A stretch of DNA of 64,000 nt, taken from NCBI RefSeq assembly GCF_037126465.1, contig NW_026999351.1, positions 1,364,001 to 1,428,000 of the forward strand, in the 5' to 3' direction. The position numbers and the translations under genes were made by a program. The notes under the pieces were generated by a model that saw only the letters and a program-made list of their open reading frames with translations, was not told where the DNA came from and made no database searches. The stretch is from Ornithodoros turicata (lineage: Eukaryota > Arthropoda > Arachnida > Ixodida > Argasidae). Below, in pieces: positions 9,696-21,229 of this stretch. Within the stretch, counting starts at the first letter, position 1; every line of letters starts with the position of its first letter.

Positions 9696-11897
9696 ACCAT
9701 ATAAACTGCTTTCACACCCAGATGAGTATCTGCTTTTCGGTTTCGGTTCATTGCCGTGCCCAAATTGACTTTTTTCACACACGCGTCGTATTCTAGCGGC
9801 TCTCCAACGAACCGCGCTCGGCGCGAGTCAAAAGAAATCCACGTGGATAGCACAAAGGACCAAAACCGGTCCGGAGTAGGGCCGACAAGGTCGCGCCATT
9901 CGTGCGGTCTCTCCACTGGTCCCAACTTGAGTCTTTCCCATAGTGCGCCATCTAGTGAAGACGGAGATAATCCTCTCCGGCGCCTCAAGGTCATAGGAAT
10001 GCGCATAGGCCATGCTGAAAAAGGTCCATCCAGTGACGGATATTTCAGTAGGCCCTCTTTTCTGGATTTTTAAAAGACGCAGTGGATTTCAACGAATATG
10101 GTCTCCCGTTTTGTAATCGCACTTTTGCCCGATATTCGCTAACTAAAGAGTTAATTAATGAATTTCAGGTAATTAGTGAACTTGTAGTTACCTGCTCTCT
10201 TTCAGGGGATATACGCCTGATGTACGGTTCACATAGGTGCAAATAACTATATTGACGTTTATCTCTGATAACCTGGGATGACCTGTCACAACTCCTTTAA
10301 CGATGACTTTGGGGGAAGGGGTTGCATTAGCGTTTGGTAGCACTGGATGCGCTAGCATGGGGGAGGCTATGTTTGGGGGAGGCTTTGGGGGAGGGGGGTT
10401 CGTGATCCAGAGGTCGACCGGGCCTAGTGTGTCCGTTTACTGATCAACAATGTTGCGTGTTCGAACAGAGCAACTTCCGTTGATAAGACACCCTTTGTGA
10501 AGAAAGTTAAACACTGTGACGTATGCTGAGATTTCTGCATACGTTGAAGAATCCTAGAGTGGGCAAAGAAAATTTGCAGACTGTCGCGTCATCCATACTC
10601 GCAGTTGTGTCGCGAGGCGGTAAAAAAAGGAAAATACAGAGTAAGATTTCAAGTCCAGATGCATAGAAGTTGGGAACTGTTACCAGACATTGACTGCCAG
10701 TCTTTCCCTCATGTATGATAAGTACAAAACAGAACAATGTTGCGGGCGCTTCGGATATGGCAGGACCCAAAAGGACGATTTTAACATACTAGGCAGCACT
10801 GACGTCACATAAGACTAACGTCATTCATGAATCAACCTGCGAGGAGCTACGATTCGAGGAATCTTCGACATACGCTGAGTAGTTTTATGTGTCAGCACTT
10901 GTTATGCCTACAAGCACGTTATTAGGACCAGGTACAAAGTAACTGCCATGTAGTGTATCTGAATGTAATAAGACGTGGGTATAAATTTGTTTTACATCGG
11001 AAACATCCTCGTGTGGTTCACTTATTATTTCTTTCCTTTTTTTTTTTTCGTTTTGCATAACATTGCAAGGTTGCATCGTCTGCGACTGTGGAAGTGCGGG
11101 GCGCTCTTTATATATATGGAGATGAAGACTGGCCTTTCTACCAGGTGTTTACATATTGCAAATCGCAAGAAGAGGACAGAAAATGATGACTGTGGGACCA
11201 CCGTATCTGCATCTGAATCTGTCATACGTGCGAGCCCATTCCTGGGTTCTTCACTTTTGGGCGATTGTGTGGTTCTTATTACTGCCTCCTTCACTGTACC
11301 AGCTATGAACCTTTACTGAAAGGCAATTCTGAGCCATCATCGTGCTTTCTTCCAGGACTAACACTGTGGTCGGTGTTTAGGCGGGTGACTAGGTGGGATA
11401 GCAACGCGAGGTCGTAGTATGTTGGAACGGCGCAGAGTCTCATGCTGTACAGATATACCTGCATAAATTAATGTCATTGATGTCGACAGACAGAAATTCA
11501 AACTAGATAAGTAAGATAAGCAAGTTGCTTCACGACTGCCGATCACGTGTGCGGACAAAATACACCATTGTTGCCCATCGAGTGTACTGTAAAATCAGCA
11601 GGTTGATATGTCTCAGTAAGACGCAGCATAGAACAAAGGCCATAGAGAGGGCATTGTCTGAAACACGTTTAAATGTGGTATGTTTATGGGCCTATCATTG
11701 AGGATCAATTTCTCTGACGTGGTCATTGTCACGTGCCCTCACAACGTTACGTACGGATATGGAGAGTTGTTGGTAATATATGCTATCACTCAAAGCACGG
11801 ACCGGAAAAGCGAACAAGTCTCATTCTATAAAAAGGGAAATGAGATCATGGAGTGAAACGATTACGTACTTGTGTAGGAGACAAAACTTTTACTCAC
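9696..11897. other. Unassigned, with a G-rich tract
   Basis: No gene recognised. The stretch at about 10305-10400 has several G5-G6 runs on the plus strand and is purine rich. 11898 is the end of the last Kunitz exon found, so part of this could be an intron or 3' UTR of that gene. Confidence 0.4.
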
Positions 11898-12071
11898 CAC
11901 TGCAAGTAACGTTGCACTGCTCAATCGTCTTAAAATTGTTGCTGTTTCCTTCACAACCTTGATAGATAAATTCCTTGCAGATACCTTCGACGGAGTCATA
12001 GTAGTACCTCACAAAGTAGGCTAAGCAGGGTCCTGGCTGCTTTGGTTGACGACAGATATATGGTATCTCTT
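11898..12071 (-). CDS. Kunitz-domain exon 3 of 3 identified (P1 leucine)
   Basis: A 174-bp minus-strand exon bounded by an AG acceptor (12073-12072) and a GTGAGT donor (11897-11892), phase 1 at both ends. It encodes one Kunitz/BPTI serine-protease-inhibitor domain with the exact C-x8-C-x15-C-x7-C-x12-C-x3-C spacing. After the second cysteine the predicted P1 residue is Leu (GPCLAY), which suits elastase- or chymotrypsin-like targets more than trypsin. The usual YGG before the fourth cysteine is YQG here. Same strand and phase as the exons at 13472-13648 and 20307-20480, so they can be spliced in frame. Such multi-Kunitz secreted proteins act on host proteases in tick saliva or gut; the target here is unknown. 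Confidence 0.88.
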
Positions 12072-13471
12072 CTGCAAAAGCATCACATTATGTGTGCAAT
12101 ACAGTTCTCTGTTTACGATCTATCCACATTCAGCATGTCACAGAATGTTCGTAACACATCAGGAGAGCGTGCAATGCCATTTTGAATGCAAGGTGAGCTA
12201 TGAGCTTCTTATGCCCTTATGCAGCAGTAGTGCTTAGCCAGGTGGTGGCGCTTCGCGGATGTGCGGCGAAGCGAAACGAATTTGAACTGCGCTCGGTCTA
12301 TTCTGACCCACGCGACACCTAATATGGCGCTCATTTGCAAACACCGAAAGGTGGCGGAATCTTCTCGGCAGACGTGCTTGGCGTGAGCTGTTACGTCACC
12401 GATGTGACCTGCCGGAGGGCGAGCGCAAGGACAAGAGGAACTGTGATTCAAGTTTAGGACGATTGGAAGCGAAGACAGCAGTGCGGATTCAAGTACCACG
12501 AGTTTACGAGGATGTCGCACTTCCCTGACGGTTTTGCTAGATCACCCTGCATACAAAGTTGTTCCATGCACATTGCAATTGAATCAGAGAGGGCGCGTTG
12601 GTCACAATTTCATAGCTTTGCAAGTTCGCTTTTGCTCTGACTTGGCCGGCACAGAGTGGGGATCGTTAAATTCTCAGGGGCGTTCATGCAGCCACGTCGC
12701 AGATTCGCAAATGTACGTTGACTTCCCTCACCATGAAGCAGCCAGGCGAGTCACGTATTTCGCTTCGCGAGGCGAGCACTAAAGAGCGGTTCCCTGCCAG
12801 CCCCTCCACTTATGATCGTCGCCGTTGGCAGAGGAGGCTGAACGAGGAAAATGAGTTGCGTGCACTACGCTCGCGTTGGAAATACATCTTGTTGTCCTAA
12901 GGAAGGCATCGCTGATGCAAAAATATACCGCAATCACGGGATTTTGGCTACCGGGATACCGTAGCTACCATGTGAGAAAGAGGTACGAAAAATGCATGGT
13001 GACAAAAACATTTTCAGTTAATTGTATTAGATTTCTCTATTCTGTATTAATATTAAACCAGTACACAATTCAACTAGGCCATGTATCGTGACATATCCTG
13101 ACAAGTTGTCTCAACTTCAACATCAGTCTGAACCTGGATTTATTTCTACCATGCACTATTTTCGCGAAGCTTTAGAGATCGCGAATAAGAGACAATGTAG
13201 TACAGAATGCTTCATTCTCTTCACGCTCTCGTGCGGCTCAGAGGCTGGCGACGGCACGCTCTGTCGTGCAACTCGACGATTCTTTGCGATTGCGGGAATT
13301 GAGCCACTAGAAATCAGCGATCTTTGCTTTCGTTTTACTTGCACCATGGGCATTGGACGACTCTGGCGCAAAGTGCTGAGGAGCAAACGCCAGCTTGCGA
13401 AGCTAAGATGTGGCGACGAATGCGCCCCAACATATGTACACGCATGTACACACACCACCACAGTCACTTAC
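12072..13471 (-). other. Predicted intron between Kunitz exons 2 and 3
   Basis: 1.4 kb between a GTAAGT donor (13471) and an AG acceptor (12072-12073). Small ORFs on both strands have no recognisable domain. No mobile element could be named in it. Confidence 0.6.
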
Positions 13472-13648
13472 TCCCGCATGCCTTCATACAGCCATCCTGC
13501 GTATCGAAGTTGTTCCCGTTTCCATGGCAACCACCGTAGATGAATCTCTTGCAGCTTTTCGTTTCGGGATCGTAGTAAGACCTCGGGACGTATCCTTTGC
13601 ATGGTCCTTTATCCGGCTTGAGGTAACAAACGGCAATGTCGCCTTGTC
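13472..13648 (-). CDS. Kunitz-domain exon 2 (P1 lysine)
   Basis: A 177-bp minus-strand exon with AG acceptor (13650-13649) and GTAAGT donor (13471-13466), phase 1 to phase 1. It encodes a complete Kunitz domain: CYLKPDKGPCKGY, SYYDPETKSCKRFIYGGC, NNFDTQDGCMKAC, with canonical cysteine spacing. The P1 residue is Lys (GPCK), as in BPTI, so inhibition of a trypsin-like protease is the best guess. It is the most canonical of the three domains. Confidence 0.92.
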
Positions 13649-14742
13649 CTGTGTGCACACCGTCATCATAACGATGCATATTGGCATATATATTCACAAT
13701 ACAATTTACAAAACAACTTCATACATATTCAGCAATGATAGATAATTGCTAGTGGTACACATTTCAAAATTATGAACACAGTTTACTGCTGTTTATTCCT
13801 CTTTAGGTTCTTATCTTTCGAACCTCTGATTTACGTAATAATCTACTATGTGCTTCTACTGTTTTATGCGCCGACGGTTCCTGGTCACTTAGGACGTGCA
13901 ATGGATTCCCAGAGCTAACAGCACAGGTGTTTCGTGAGAGAAAAAAGGGCCCAAGTGTATTATGTCTACGTAGTGTGATCGCTACTCTGCTACGTTGCTT
14001 ACTTTCTGGAGGGGCGATCATACGAGGTGGGCTCCGATCGTCTACAGGCACGAGCTTTCTGGAGCTTACTTCATATAGGTTATGGTTCACATCAATATCG
14101 GGTGAGGCGGAGGTACAAGTCAATTCAAGAATGTAAACAAATACAAAAAGATGCAAGACCAACGTGCACACAGCATCCACTCCCAACAAGTAGCTCCAAG
14201 CTCGCTCTAAAGATTGCCTCAGATTCTGGCTCGAGACACGATCTAACCGCCCTGCGTCCCACTCCATTGCTACTCCCTTCTCTGCTTCCGTCCACATCTG
14301 TAGTGCTCATAACACCAGCTGCTTCGTGGTCTTTACAAGGGACTTAAAAGATACTAAACTCTATCTGCATACGAAAGCTTAGCGCGGTGTTTCGTCTTTC
14401 ATTTTCTTTTGGCTATTCAGGTACACATAAGAGTGTCATTGAAGGATAATGTTCGAAATACTCGCTCACTCTGTAAAATAATATTGTTATGATCTCTAAA
14501 AGTATAGAATACAGAGACTCCGAGAGGTAGGTGGAAGCAAATGTCTCAGGACGAAATGTAGAACATTCTGTGCTGAACATTCTGTAGAACTGTGCTGAAC
14601 AACTGTAGAACTTATTCTGTAGAACACAAAATATGGGCCCGTGTAACATTTGGCATAATGATTTCTCGTTCGCTTTCATCGTCGATTGAACATTCGCTTA
14701 GTGTATATCCAACATTCTTTCAACATATCCAACATTTAGGGA

Positions 14743-14795
14743 ATGAAACTCCCCACTCTCCAAGACCGAAAATAAAGTTGTTGTTGTTGTTCTTT
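14743..14795 (+). mobile_element. I-like LINE 3' end fragment with (GTT)n tail
   Basis: About 45 bp match the 3' terminal sequence of the I-like LINE at 579-625 (there on the minus strand), ending in AATAAAG then GTT repeats and a T-rich run. Either an extreme 5' truncation or a non-autonomous element that borrows this tail. Confidence 0.65.
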
Positions 14796-15089
14796 TTCTT
14801 TTTTTTTGTGCGTCGAATTTGCAATAGTGTGTTGACCGGGAACGTTCTTCGTTCTGTGTTCAGAAGCCTAACCGCGTTTCATTCGGTAAAACGACTTCGA
14901 TGAGACGATTTGATGTCTTGTTTTCGCCATTGATATCATGCCGTTCGTATGCCTGCTTTAAAAGGGATTAGGCTAACCGGAGCCTGATAACAGAATACAG
15001 AATGAATAACGTAGTGCGCAGGCTCTGACACTCTGCGTAAGAACACAACAGGGTGGTGGTGAAAGACGCACAACGTGGCCTCACAGATG

Positions 15090-15261
15090 TGGGCAACGTC
15101 ACGACTGAGGGCCTGGGGGAATGTGCCTCCTGGGCCGACTTCTAAGGAAACTGTGTCCCGACATATGTCTGAATGTGAGGAAAAGGACAGCCGGCAGCGG
15201 GAATTGAGCCCCCAGACTCGACGTGACACGGCAGCACGCTAACCACTGAGCCACGCGAGCT
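15090..15261 (-). mobile_element. tRNA-derived SINE
   Basis: The minus strand begins with a tRNA-like head: box A TGGCTCAGTGGTTAGCG (about 15255-15236) and box B GGCTCAATTCCCGC (15210-15197). It is followed by a body with GTCGGGACACAG and GAAGTCGGCCCAGGA that also occurs in the copies at 32883-33125 and 53805-53850. RNA polymerase III promoter boxes and a shared body identify a SINE of the type known in ticks. Confidence 0.75.
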
Positions 15262-17199
15262 AGTAGGAACAACACGGGGCAAGTGATCATGCTGCAAGTA
15301 ACGTCTACGCTACATTTAAGGTACTTAGAAAACACCATAGAGGATGGTACCCAAGTGAAATTTAATAGCACCTCTATTATTTCAGATGTCACATGGATTA
15401 AATAAGATGACGCGCGAATTAATTTGAAAGGCATTTGGATTAAACTGGGCGGGAAAACCTGAAGATGACAGTAGGAAATACAAAAGTCGACGAAAAAGCA
15501 GATACCACACTTGTCCCGAATGTATAAGCTAACTACGGGCAGATTTCAAGCGGTAGCCTTGCTCCAAACGGCGACGCTGGCGATGGTCAAAACGTCATGC
15601 AAACTACTTGATCATTTGACTATTTGACAGAGAAAGGTCGCTTGGTCCTTATTGTCACTCCTCAGGTACGTGAGCATATACGTCTTATGGTTCAGCCAGT
15701 CGACTCGAAAGGCAGATTTCCTGTGGCTTCCATTGCTGCTGCCGCCCAAATCACGTCGAAATCGGCGGACTCTTAACGATTATGTCACATCTTTAAGTCG
15801 TCATGCTTCCTTTATCTAGATGTTGTTCCGCCACCAGTTGTGTGACGTCAAATGTCTTACAAATGAATCATCTTTCCGAAATCATCTTCATCTTTGTGAA
15901 GCTTCTTCGTCCACTCGAGTTGGGTCTCTTATCACGAACGTTCATTATCGTACTCTATCGCTGCTTCTGATTCGTGCCTCTGATTCGATAATTGTTACCG
16001 TGTGTTCACGCGAGTCACTTTTCTGACGCTCAGGGAACGCTCCCTGGTGCCACGTGACTGGCGCTTTTCGTCTCGTCTCTACTTTCTGGTCTCTCGAGCG
16101 GAGGCATCCTGTTCTCTTGGCGCCATAAAAATCTTCAGGAGTACGCTAGAAGGACAGCTCGGAAACAGGGACGTACGGGCGAGCATGAATGTGACAGCGT
16201 TGGGCGGCGGCGCTCTGCTCCGCCGCTAAGCTTAATGGATAGAAGAACAAGGCCCGAGCTGAAACATGAGACACATAAATGGTACACACACCAAACGGCC
16301 ATGTACTTTACGTATAACAGTTGAATGGGTAGTGGAGAAGGTATACGTACCGCATGAAAAAACAAAAACAAAAAAAACTCAGACACAAACGAGATGCAAG
16401 CTCAAAAACAGAAACAGCACAATAAATCACGGGCGTCGGTAAACCGACTCATGTCAGTAGGCAGTTTAAAGAGACGTAGAATTTTGACGGCAACGTTTCC
16501 GAAAAGATAAGCCAATCGCCTGATTCCTTTGGTGTAGCTGACACCAAGTGCCTGATATCTGATTGATATCTGCAAGACTGACAGGCGATAATGAGCCGGA
16601 ATCGGAGGGTGTGGACAATTCTCTGGCTCCCTAATACTCAGACACCGTAGTGATCATGTTAATCTGAGATAACCTTCTGACTTGCTGCCGGCAGGAAACT
16701 GTCTCGCGTGAATCCATGGTTGGAGCAGGCAGAGAATGCACAGTGCTGTCTGGGTGAAGGCTCCAGTAGCCTTGACGACAGCCAGAACGAGCCAGAGCTT
16801 GTGAACGAGAAGAGCAAGTTGGACTAGTTCGTACGTACTAAGCAACATGGTAGCACCACAAACAGTACACGTGGGACAAGAACGACGAGAAGGGGACAAG
16901 CGAAGGCCGAAGATAAGACGTGCATCAGTCAAGCGTCTATTGCTCTATCAGAAGAAGAGCTTGCATTCCTTAAGGGTGTTGTAGGTGGCACGGGTGTTCT
17001 TTTCTTTTGTGTTTTTTTTATGTGTTAGCCTTAGGAGTGTCCAAATGGAAAAAGCTTCATGTGTGTGTCTATGTCTCCGTGTGTGAGATGGTTAAGCCTC
17101 ACCGAGACAGCGGAAATTGAAGCAGTCGAATGTAATTTAGAGTAAGAGGCATGAGTAATTGACGGTAGTTAGAGGTATATGTATAGGTATATAGCCCTT

Positions 17200-17910
17200 A
17201 TGAAAATGATTTTCTAGTTTCTATACAAGACCTATAGAGAATCTATCTATCGTGTCTAGTGTGAACCTTGTGCATAGGAAATAGATAGAAGCTGTATAGG
17301 GCTTTTAACTGGTAAACTCTATACAGTTTCTATACAGGATTCAGACTCTAGAATGTATACATTTTCTATATAGTCTCTATAGAGCTAATACTATAGCTGC
17401 CCCGAAAGATCTTATTTACGAACATGTGCTACTTGTTTTTTGCTGTACATTTGAAGAACAACTAATACATGTGATGTGTGCATGTATGAACACGGATACA
17501 AATGCTAATAGCAATATTGTGACTTATCACTTCAGACAACGTGAACATTTGCCGTTTAGTACTTTTTAATGTTGCACTTGAAGAACTGCTGCTTCTACAC
17601 TGTCAGGGGAAAAGGTATAAAAAGCGTATGTATAAAAAGGTAAACGAGGGCGGAAGTAATATTTTTGTACATATTTCAACTGTCTATACCATCGTTTAAA
17701 CCAAGTGTAACTCACTGATCGCAGTAGCTAATCGTATAGTACGGGGCTGGCTCATTAATTTGGTGTGGAGATTGTGCTGGTCTAGTTCGCGTAATTTGAA
17801 TAATAAACACAGTCCTTAATGCAGTAATATATTAACAGTTGGAGGAAATACTTTCAGTGACTGTTATTCGCTACTGAAATAACACTCTTTGCGTGCTCCC
17901 CTCGGGTGGT
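17200..17910 (+). repeat. Direct repeat, copy 1
   Basis: Starts at GATTTTCTAGTTTCTATAC and matches 18135-18855 over about 0.7 kb with scattered differences and a few indels. No coding potential seen. Confidence 0.75.
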
Positions 17911-18134
17911 GACCGAAATAAACTGTCCAAAATAAATCGTTCCGAAATAAATCGTGCTGAAATAAGCCGTGTCAATATAAATCCTAGTAATACTCCCACG
18001 GTGTTCAAAATCCCGCTACCGGCGAGAAAACCACCGCCAGCTATCCCAACACCGAGTGCCGGTCACCAATAGCCACAGGAGCGGTGATGGCCCGCACCCT
18101 GTGCCGACGGGAAAAGGAGCCGGCACGCAGGCAA

Positions 18135-18855
18135 TAAGAATGATTTTCTAGTTTCTATACAGGACCTATACATAATCTATGTATCGTATCTAGTGTCAAT
18201 TTTCTGCATAGGAAATAGATAAAAGCTGTATAGGGTTTTTAACTGCGAAACTCTATACACATTCTATACAGGATTCAGGAACTAGAATGTATACATTTTC
18301 TACACAGTCTCTATAGAGCTAATACTAGGCGCCGAAAAGGTCTTTTTTAGGGACATGTGTTAGTTGTTTTTGCTGCACATTTGAAGAACAACTAATACAC
18401 GTGATTTGTGCATGTATGGGCATAGATACAAATGCTAATAGCAATATTGTGACTTATCACTTCAGGCAACATTTACCGTTTATTACCTTTTAATGTTGCA
18501 CTTGACGAACTGCTGCTTCTACACTGTCAGAAGAAAAGGTATAAAAAGTGTATGTGTAAACCAGGGCGGAAGTGCCATTTTTGTACCTATTTCAACTGTC
18601 TATACCACCGTTTAAACCAAGTGTAACTCACTGATAGCATGTAGCTAATCGTATAGTACGGGGCTGGCTCCATGCATGCGCAACGTGCAGCACCACATTA
18701 ATTTGGTGTGGAGATTGTGCTGGGTTAGTTCGAGTAATTTGAGTAATAAAAACAGTCCTTAATGCAGTAATATACTAACCAGTTGGAGGAAATATTTTTT
18801 GCGGCTGTTATTCGCTACCGAAATAACAATCTATGCGTGCGCTCCTCACCCGTGT
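18135..18855 (+). repeat. Direct repeat, copy 2
   Basis: Second copy of 17200-17910. It carries about 25 extra bases near 18670 (around CATGCATGCGCAACGTGC) that copy 1 lacks. Confidence 0.75.
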
Positions 18856-19550
18856 GGTTGCATCGCTAGCTAAGACGGCTCCACATGTGGCCTAGCCATT
18901 TCGTTGCGTGTTTTATTAGTATGTGTTCCTCTGCAAACACGTCACAGGCGTGAGCGTGTGCAAGCGTATTTCTTCGGTTTCTTTTTCGTTCCTTTTTTTC
19001 TTTCTTTTTTTTTGCGGTTTGGAGTTTTGCGCAGTGGGTGGGATGTGGCGGTGAAATAAATGGAAAGTTCCTGGTTTTTGAAATACAGAAGAAGATTATC
19101 GAGCTACTGCCATCGGCTCCCTCTTCAAAATTATTTCGTAACCCGTTTCGTGACGCACCATCTATTGACAGTAAAGTCCACTTCATATAGTACATAAATA
19201 CAGTCAGTATAGAAAAATGAGGCAACTTTGTGTCCTACATGAACACAATCTGTGTAGAAAAATGGGGCAACTTTCTATCCTATGTCTAACTACTTTGTTT
19301 TCAATGTATATATAAATGCTTTATCTATTTTCTATCCGATAGTATTCCCATTTATTCATAGAAACTCCATTCGGAGTAGATACAAGTTTTAATCTATTTC
19401 TTATGCGCTCTATTTAGGGTTTCCTATAGTAATCCTGTAGAAAATAGAATTTTTTTTTTCATAAGGGAGTGAAACTGCGCTTGTCCCCTTCTCGTCGTTC
19501 TTGTTCCACGTTTACTGTTTGGCGCGCCACCGTGCTGTTCAGAGCTTGCG

Positions 19551-20306
19551 CGTCTTTATTAAACTCGCTCTACCTGGGAGCCGGAGTCGTGGCGTGTGAG
19601 AGTCATCGACACCTGCGACCCACATCGAAAAGATCTAGTGTTGAATCCGCGAATTTCAGAACCGGAGTCACTACCACGGGGATGACGTCACGATGGACGT
19701 CGTGGACGTCATCCCCGTCCACGACGGGGTATTTCCGACCACCAGGATTCGACTCTCTCGACACCCGAGTCCCCCGAGTCGAATAAACGAACCCAACCAG
19801 ACTGAGTTGCCGTGCGGTGGCTTATCTTAGTGGCGATAGCAATGGGTTGTGCTGTTTCTCGCAGCGTCTGTTCCCGTTACGTTTTACTTTTTGTGATGCA
19901 GATGTGACCAGAAATTTGCAGACCCGACCAGTAATTTGCGAAAATATACGCCAGTTACTCTATGGCTTACTGTTTTTGGAAGGTATTATGCCTAAGAATC
20001 GATGTAGCAGTTAATGAGATGACGGTGCCCCTGTGAGTTTTTTGGAACTACTAATTTCTAGCCAAAAACGACGCATTTGTGTCGAGTTTGTGGCAGGAAA
20101 ATATATAAACATCACAGCGAACGCACAAATCACAGTAAACTACTCTTTGAACACCGTGTATTGCAAATGTCACGTTTTTATGCCATGTGTTCGCGAGTTC
20201 ACGAAACCAGGACAAGAGCCACTCGTATAACATTGGGACGAAATGTATAACAGTAACTAAGCCTACGAGCTACGCATGAACTGCTCATAATGACTGAATA
20301 ACTCAC
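19551..20306. other. Unassigned
   Basis: Includes a short self-complementary stretch at about 19678-19728 (gatgacgtc... repeats around cgtggacgtc). AATAAAC at 19780 might be a polyadenylation signal of an unrecognised solo LTR. Nothing firmer. Confidence 0.35.
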
Positions 20307-20480
20307 CTGCGCAAGTCTTCCTACATTCGTAGTACGTGTCGAAGTTATTGAGGTTTCCATAGCAACCGCCGTAGATGAACTCAATGCATTGACCTTGATG
20401 CGCGTCAAAGTAATACACTGGGAAGTGTCCGTTACAGGGCCCTTCAGCCTTGGGAAGATGACAGATTTCTGTCGCGTTAC
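20307..20480 (-). CDS. Kunitz-domain exon 1 of 3 identified (P1 asparagine)
   Basis: A 174-bp minus-strand exon with AG acceptor (20482-20481) and GTGAGT donor (20306-20301), phase 1 to phase 1. It encodes [40 protein letters not shown] with canonical Kunitz spacing. P1 is Asn, unusual for a strong protease inhibitor, so this domain may have another binding role or weak activity. It lies upstream of the exons at 13472-13648 and 11898-12071. The signal-peptide exon should lie further upstream (higher coordinates) but I could not identify it. Confidence 0.9.
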
Positions 20481-20484
20481 CTGC

Positions 20485-20954
20485 GCAGAAATACGTACTA
20501 TGGTTGGAATGTATCTTTTTGTTATACATTAGTAACGGGATCTGAGACACTTGGTCCCAAGTTATGCGTGATAGATGGAAACATGACATCCGTGTGAACC
20601 CACAATTCAATAAGTTTTAGAGCAGAGGGAGTAGCTGAGGCCCTCGCTCATCTCAAAGTACATGAACACGCAAGCTATGACATGTTGAAAAATAATTCAC
20701 GTTTACTCAAAACACTGACATGCAAAAGCACCATGTAATAAGCGTGATGTGACGAACCACGCTTATGAATGTCTAACAGCGTCATTTTACAACGCCATTA
20801 AGGAAAAATGAAACATGTTTTCATAATCCTACCGAATTCGAGTAATCGCATTGTAGTCTCCCCAACTACTCCATGTGACGACAAGTATCACAAAATAATT
20901 CAGATTTTGGGAACTGTGACGTAATAATTTGTTGCCTTACGTCCCGAGACAACT
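20485..20954. other. Upstream of Kunitz exon 1; nothing recognised
   Basis: No splice-ready signal-peptide ORF or named repeat identified. Confidence 0.4.
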
Positions 20955-21192
20955 ACATGATGATGAGCATTTATACTGAGGTCGGTCCGTGGACTAATTT
21001 TTCCCAACTGAGGGTTCTTTAACGTGCTCCGAAAGTTCAGCACACGGCACACCGTATTTAACGTCCCTCGCGGAACACGACGTGTTAAAGGAACTTGTAC
21101 CCTGTCACCAATTTGCTGACGTTCTCTTCTTTGATACAACCCGCGACCCCGAGATGAGTAGGCGGACGCGTTACCAACTGATCCCCGAGGCA
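20955..21192 (-). mobile_element. tRNA-derived SINE, second family
   Basis: The minus strand begins GATCAGTTGGTAACGCG (box A, about 21185-21168) with box B GGGTTGTATC (21142-21133). A body follows containing CACGTTAAAGAACCCTCAG and, near the end, AAATTAGTCCACGG. This tail type is common in metazoan SINEs and differs from that of 15090-15261. The exact 3' end is uncertain. Confidence 0.7.
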
Positions 21193-21229
21193 GGTACGAC
21201 ACAATGCCTCCAATATGCCACCCGTCCGG

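Larger units (their letters stand above)
16830..19550. repeat. Inverted-repeat structure enclosing two direct ~0.7-kb repeats
   Basis: The ends are inverted copies: minus-strand 16915-16830 matches plus-strand 19475-19550 (shared CGCTTGTCCCCTTCTCGTCG). Just inside, 17195-17230 and about 19430-19467 form a second inverted pair beginning CTTATGAAAA. Within lie two direct repeats, about 17200-17910 and 18135-18855, roughly 940 bp apart. No transposase ORF is visible. It resembles a non-autonomous foldback-type element or nested MITEs. Confidence 0.65.
13649..20306 (-). other. Predicted 6.7-kb intron between Kunitz exons 1 and 2, carrying repeats
   Basis: The interval holds an I-LINE 3' end fragment (14743-14795), a tRNA-derived SINE (about 15090-15261), and an inverted/direct repeat structure (16830-19550). 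It also contains a 164-codon minus-strand ORF (14297-13803) with a long hydrophobic segment (VDAVCTLVLHLFVFVYILEL). A GTAAGC donor at 14069-14064 follows that segment but in phase 0, which does not match the phase-1 Kunitz exons, so I do not join it to the gene. 15265-16829 shows nothing I can name. Confidence 0.5.

Noticed and set aside
15195..15262. A functional tRNA gene
   Set aside because: Box A and box B are present, but there is no convincing cloverleaf with a 7-bp acceptor stem, and the sequence continues into a SINE body shared with other copies.
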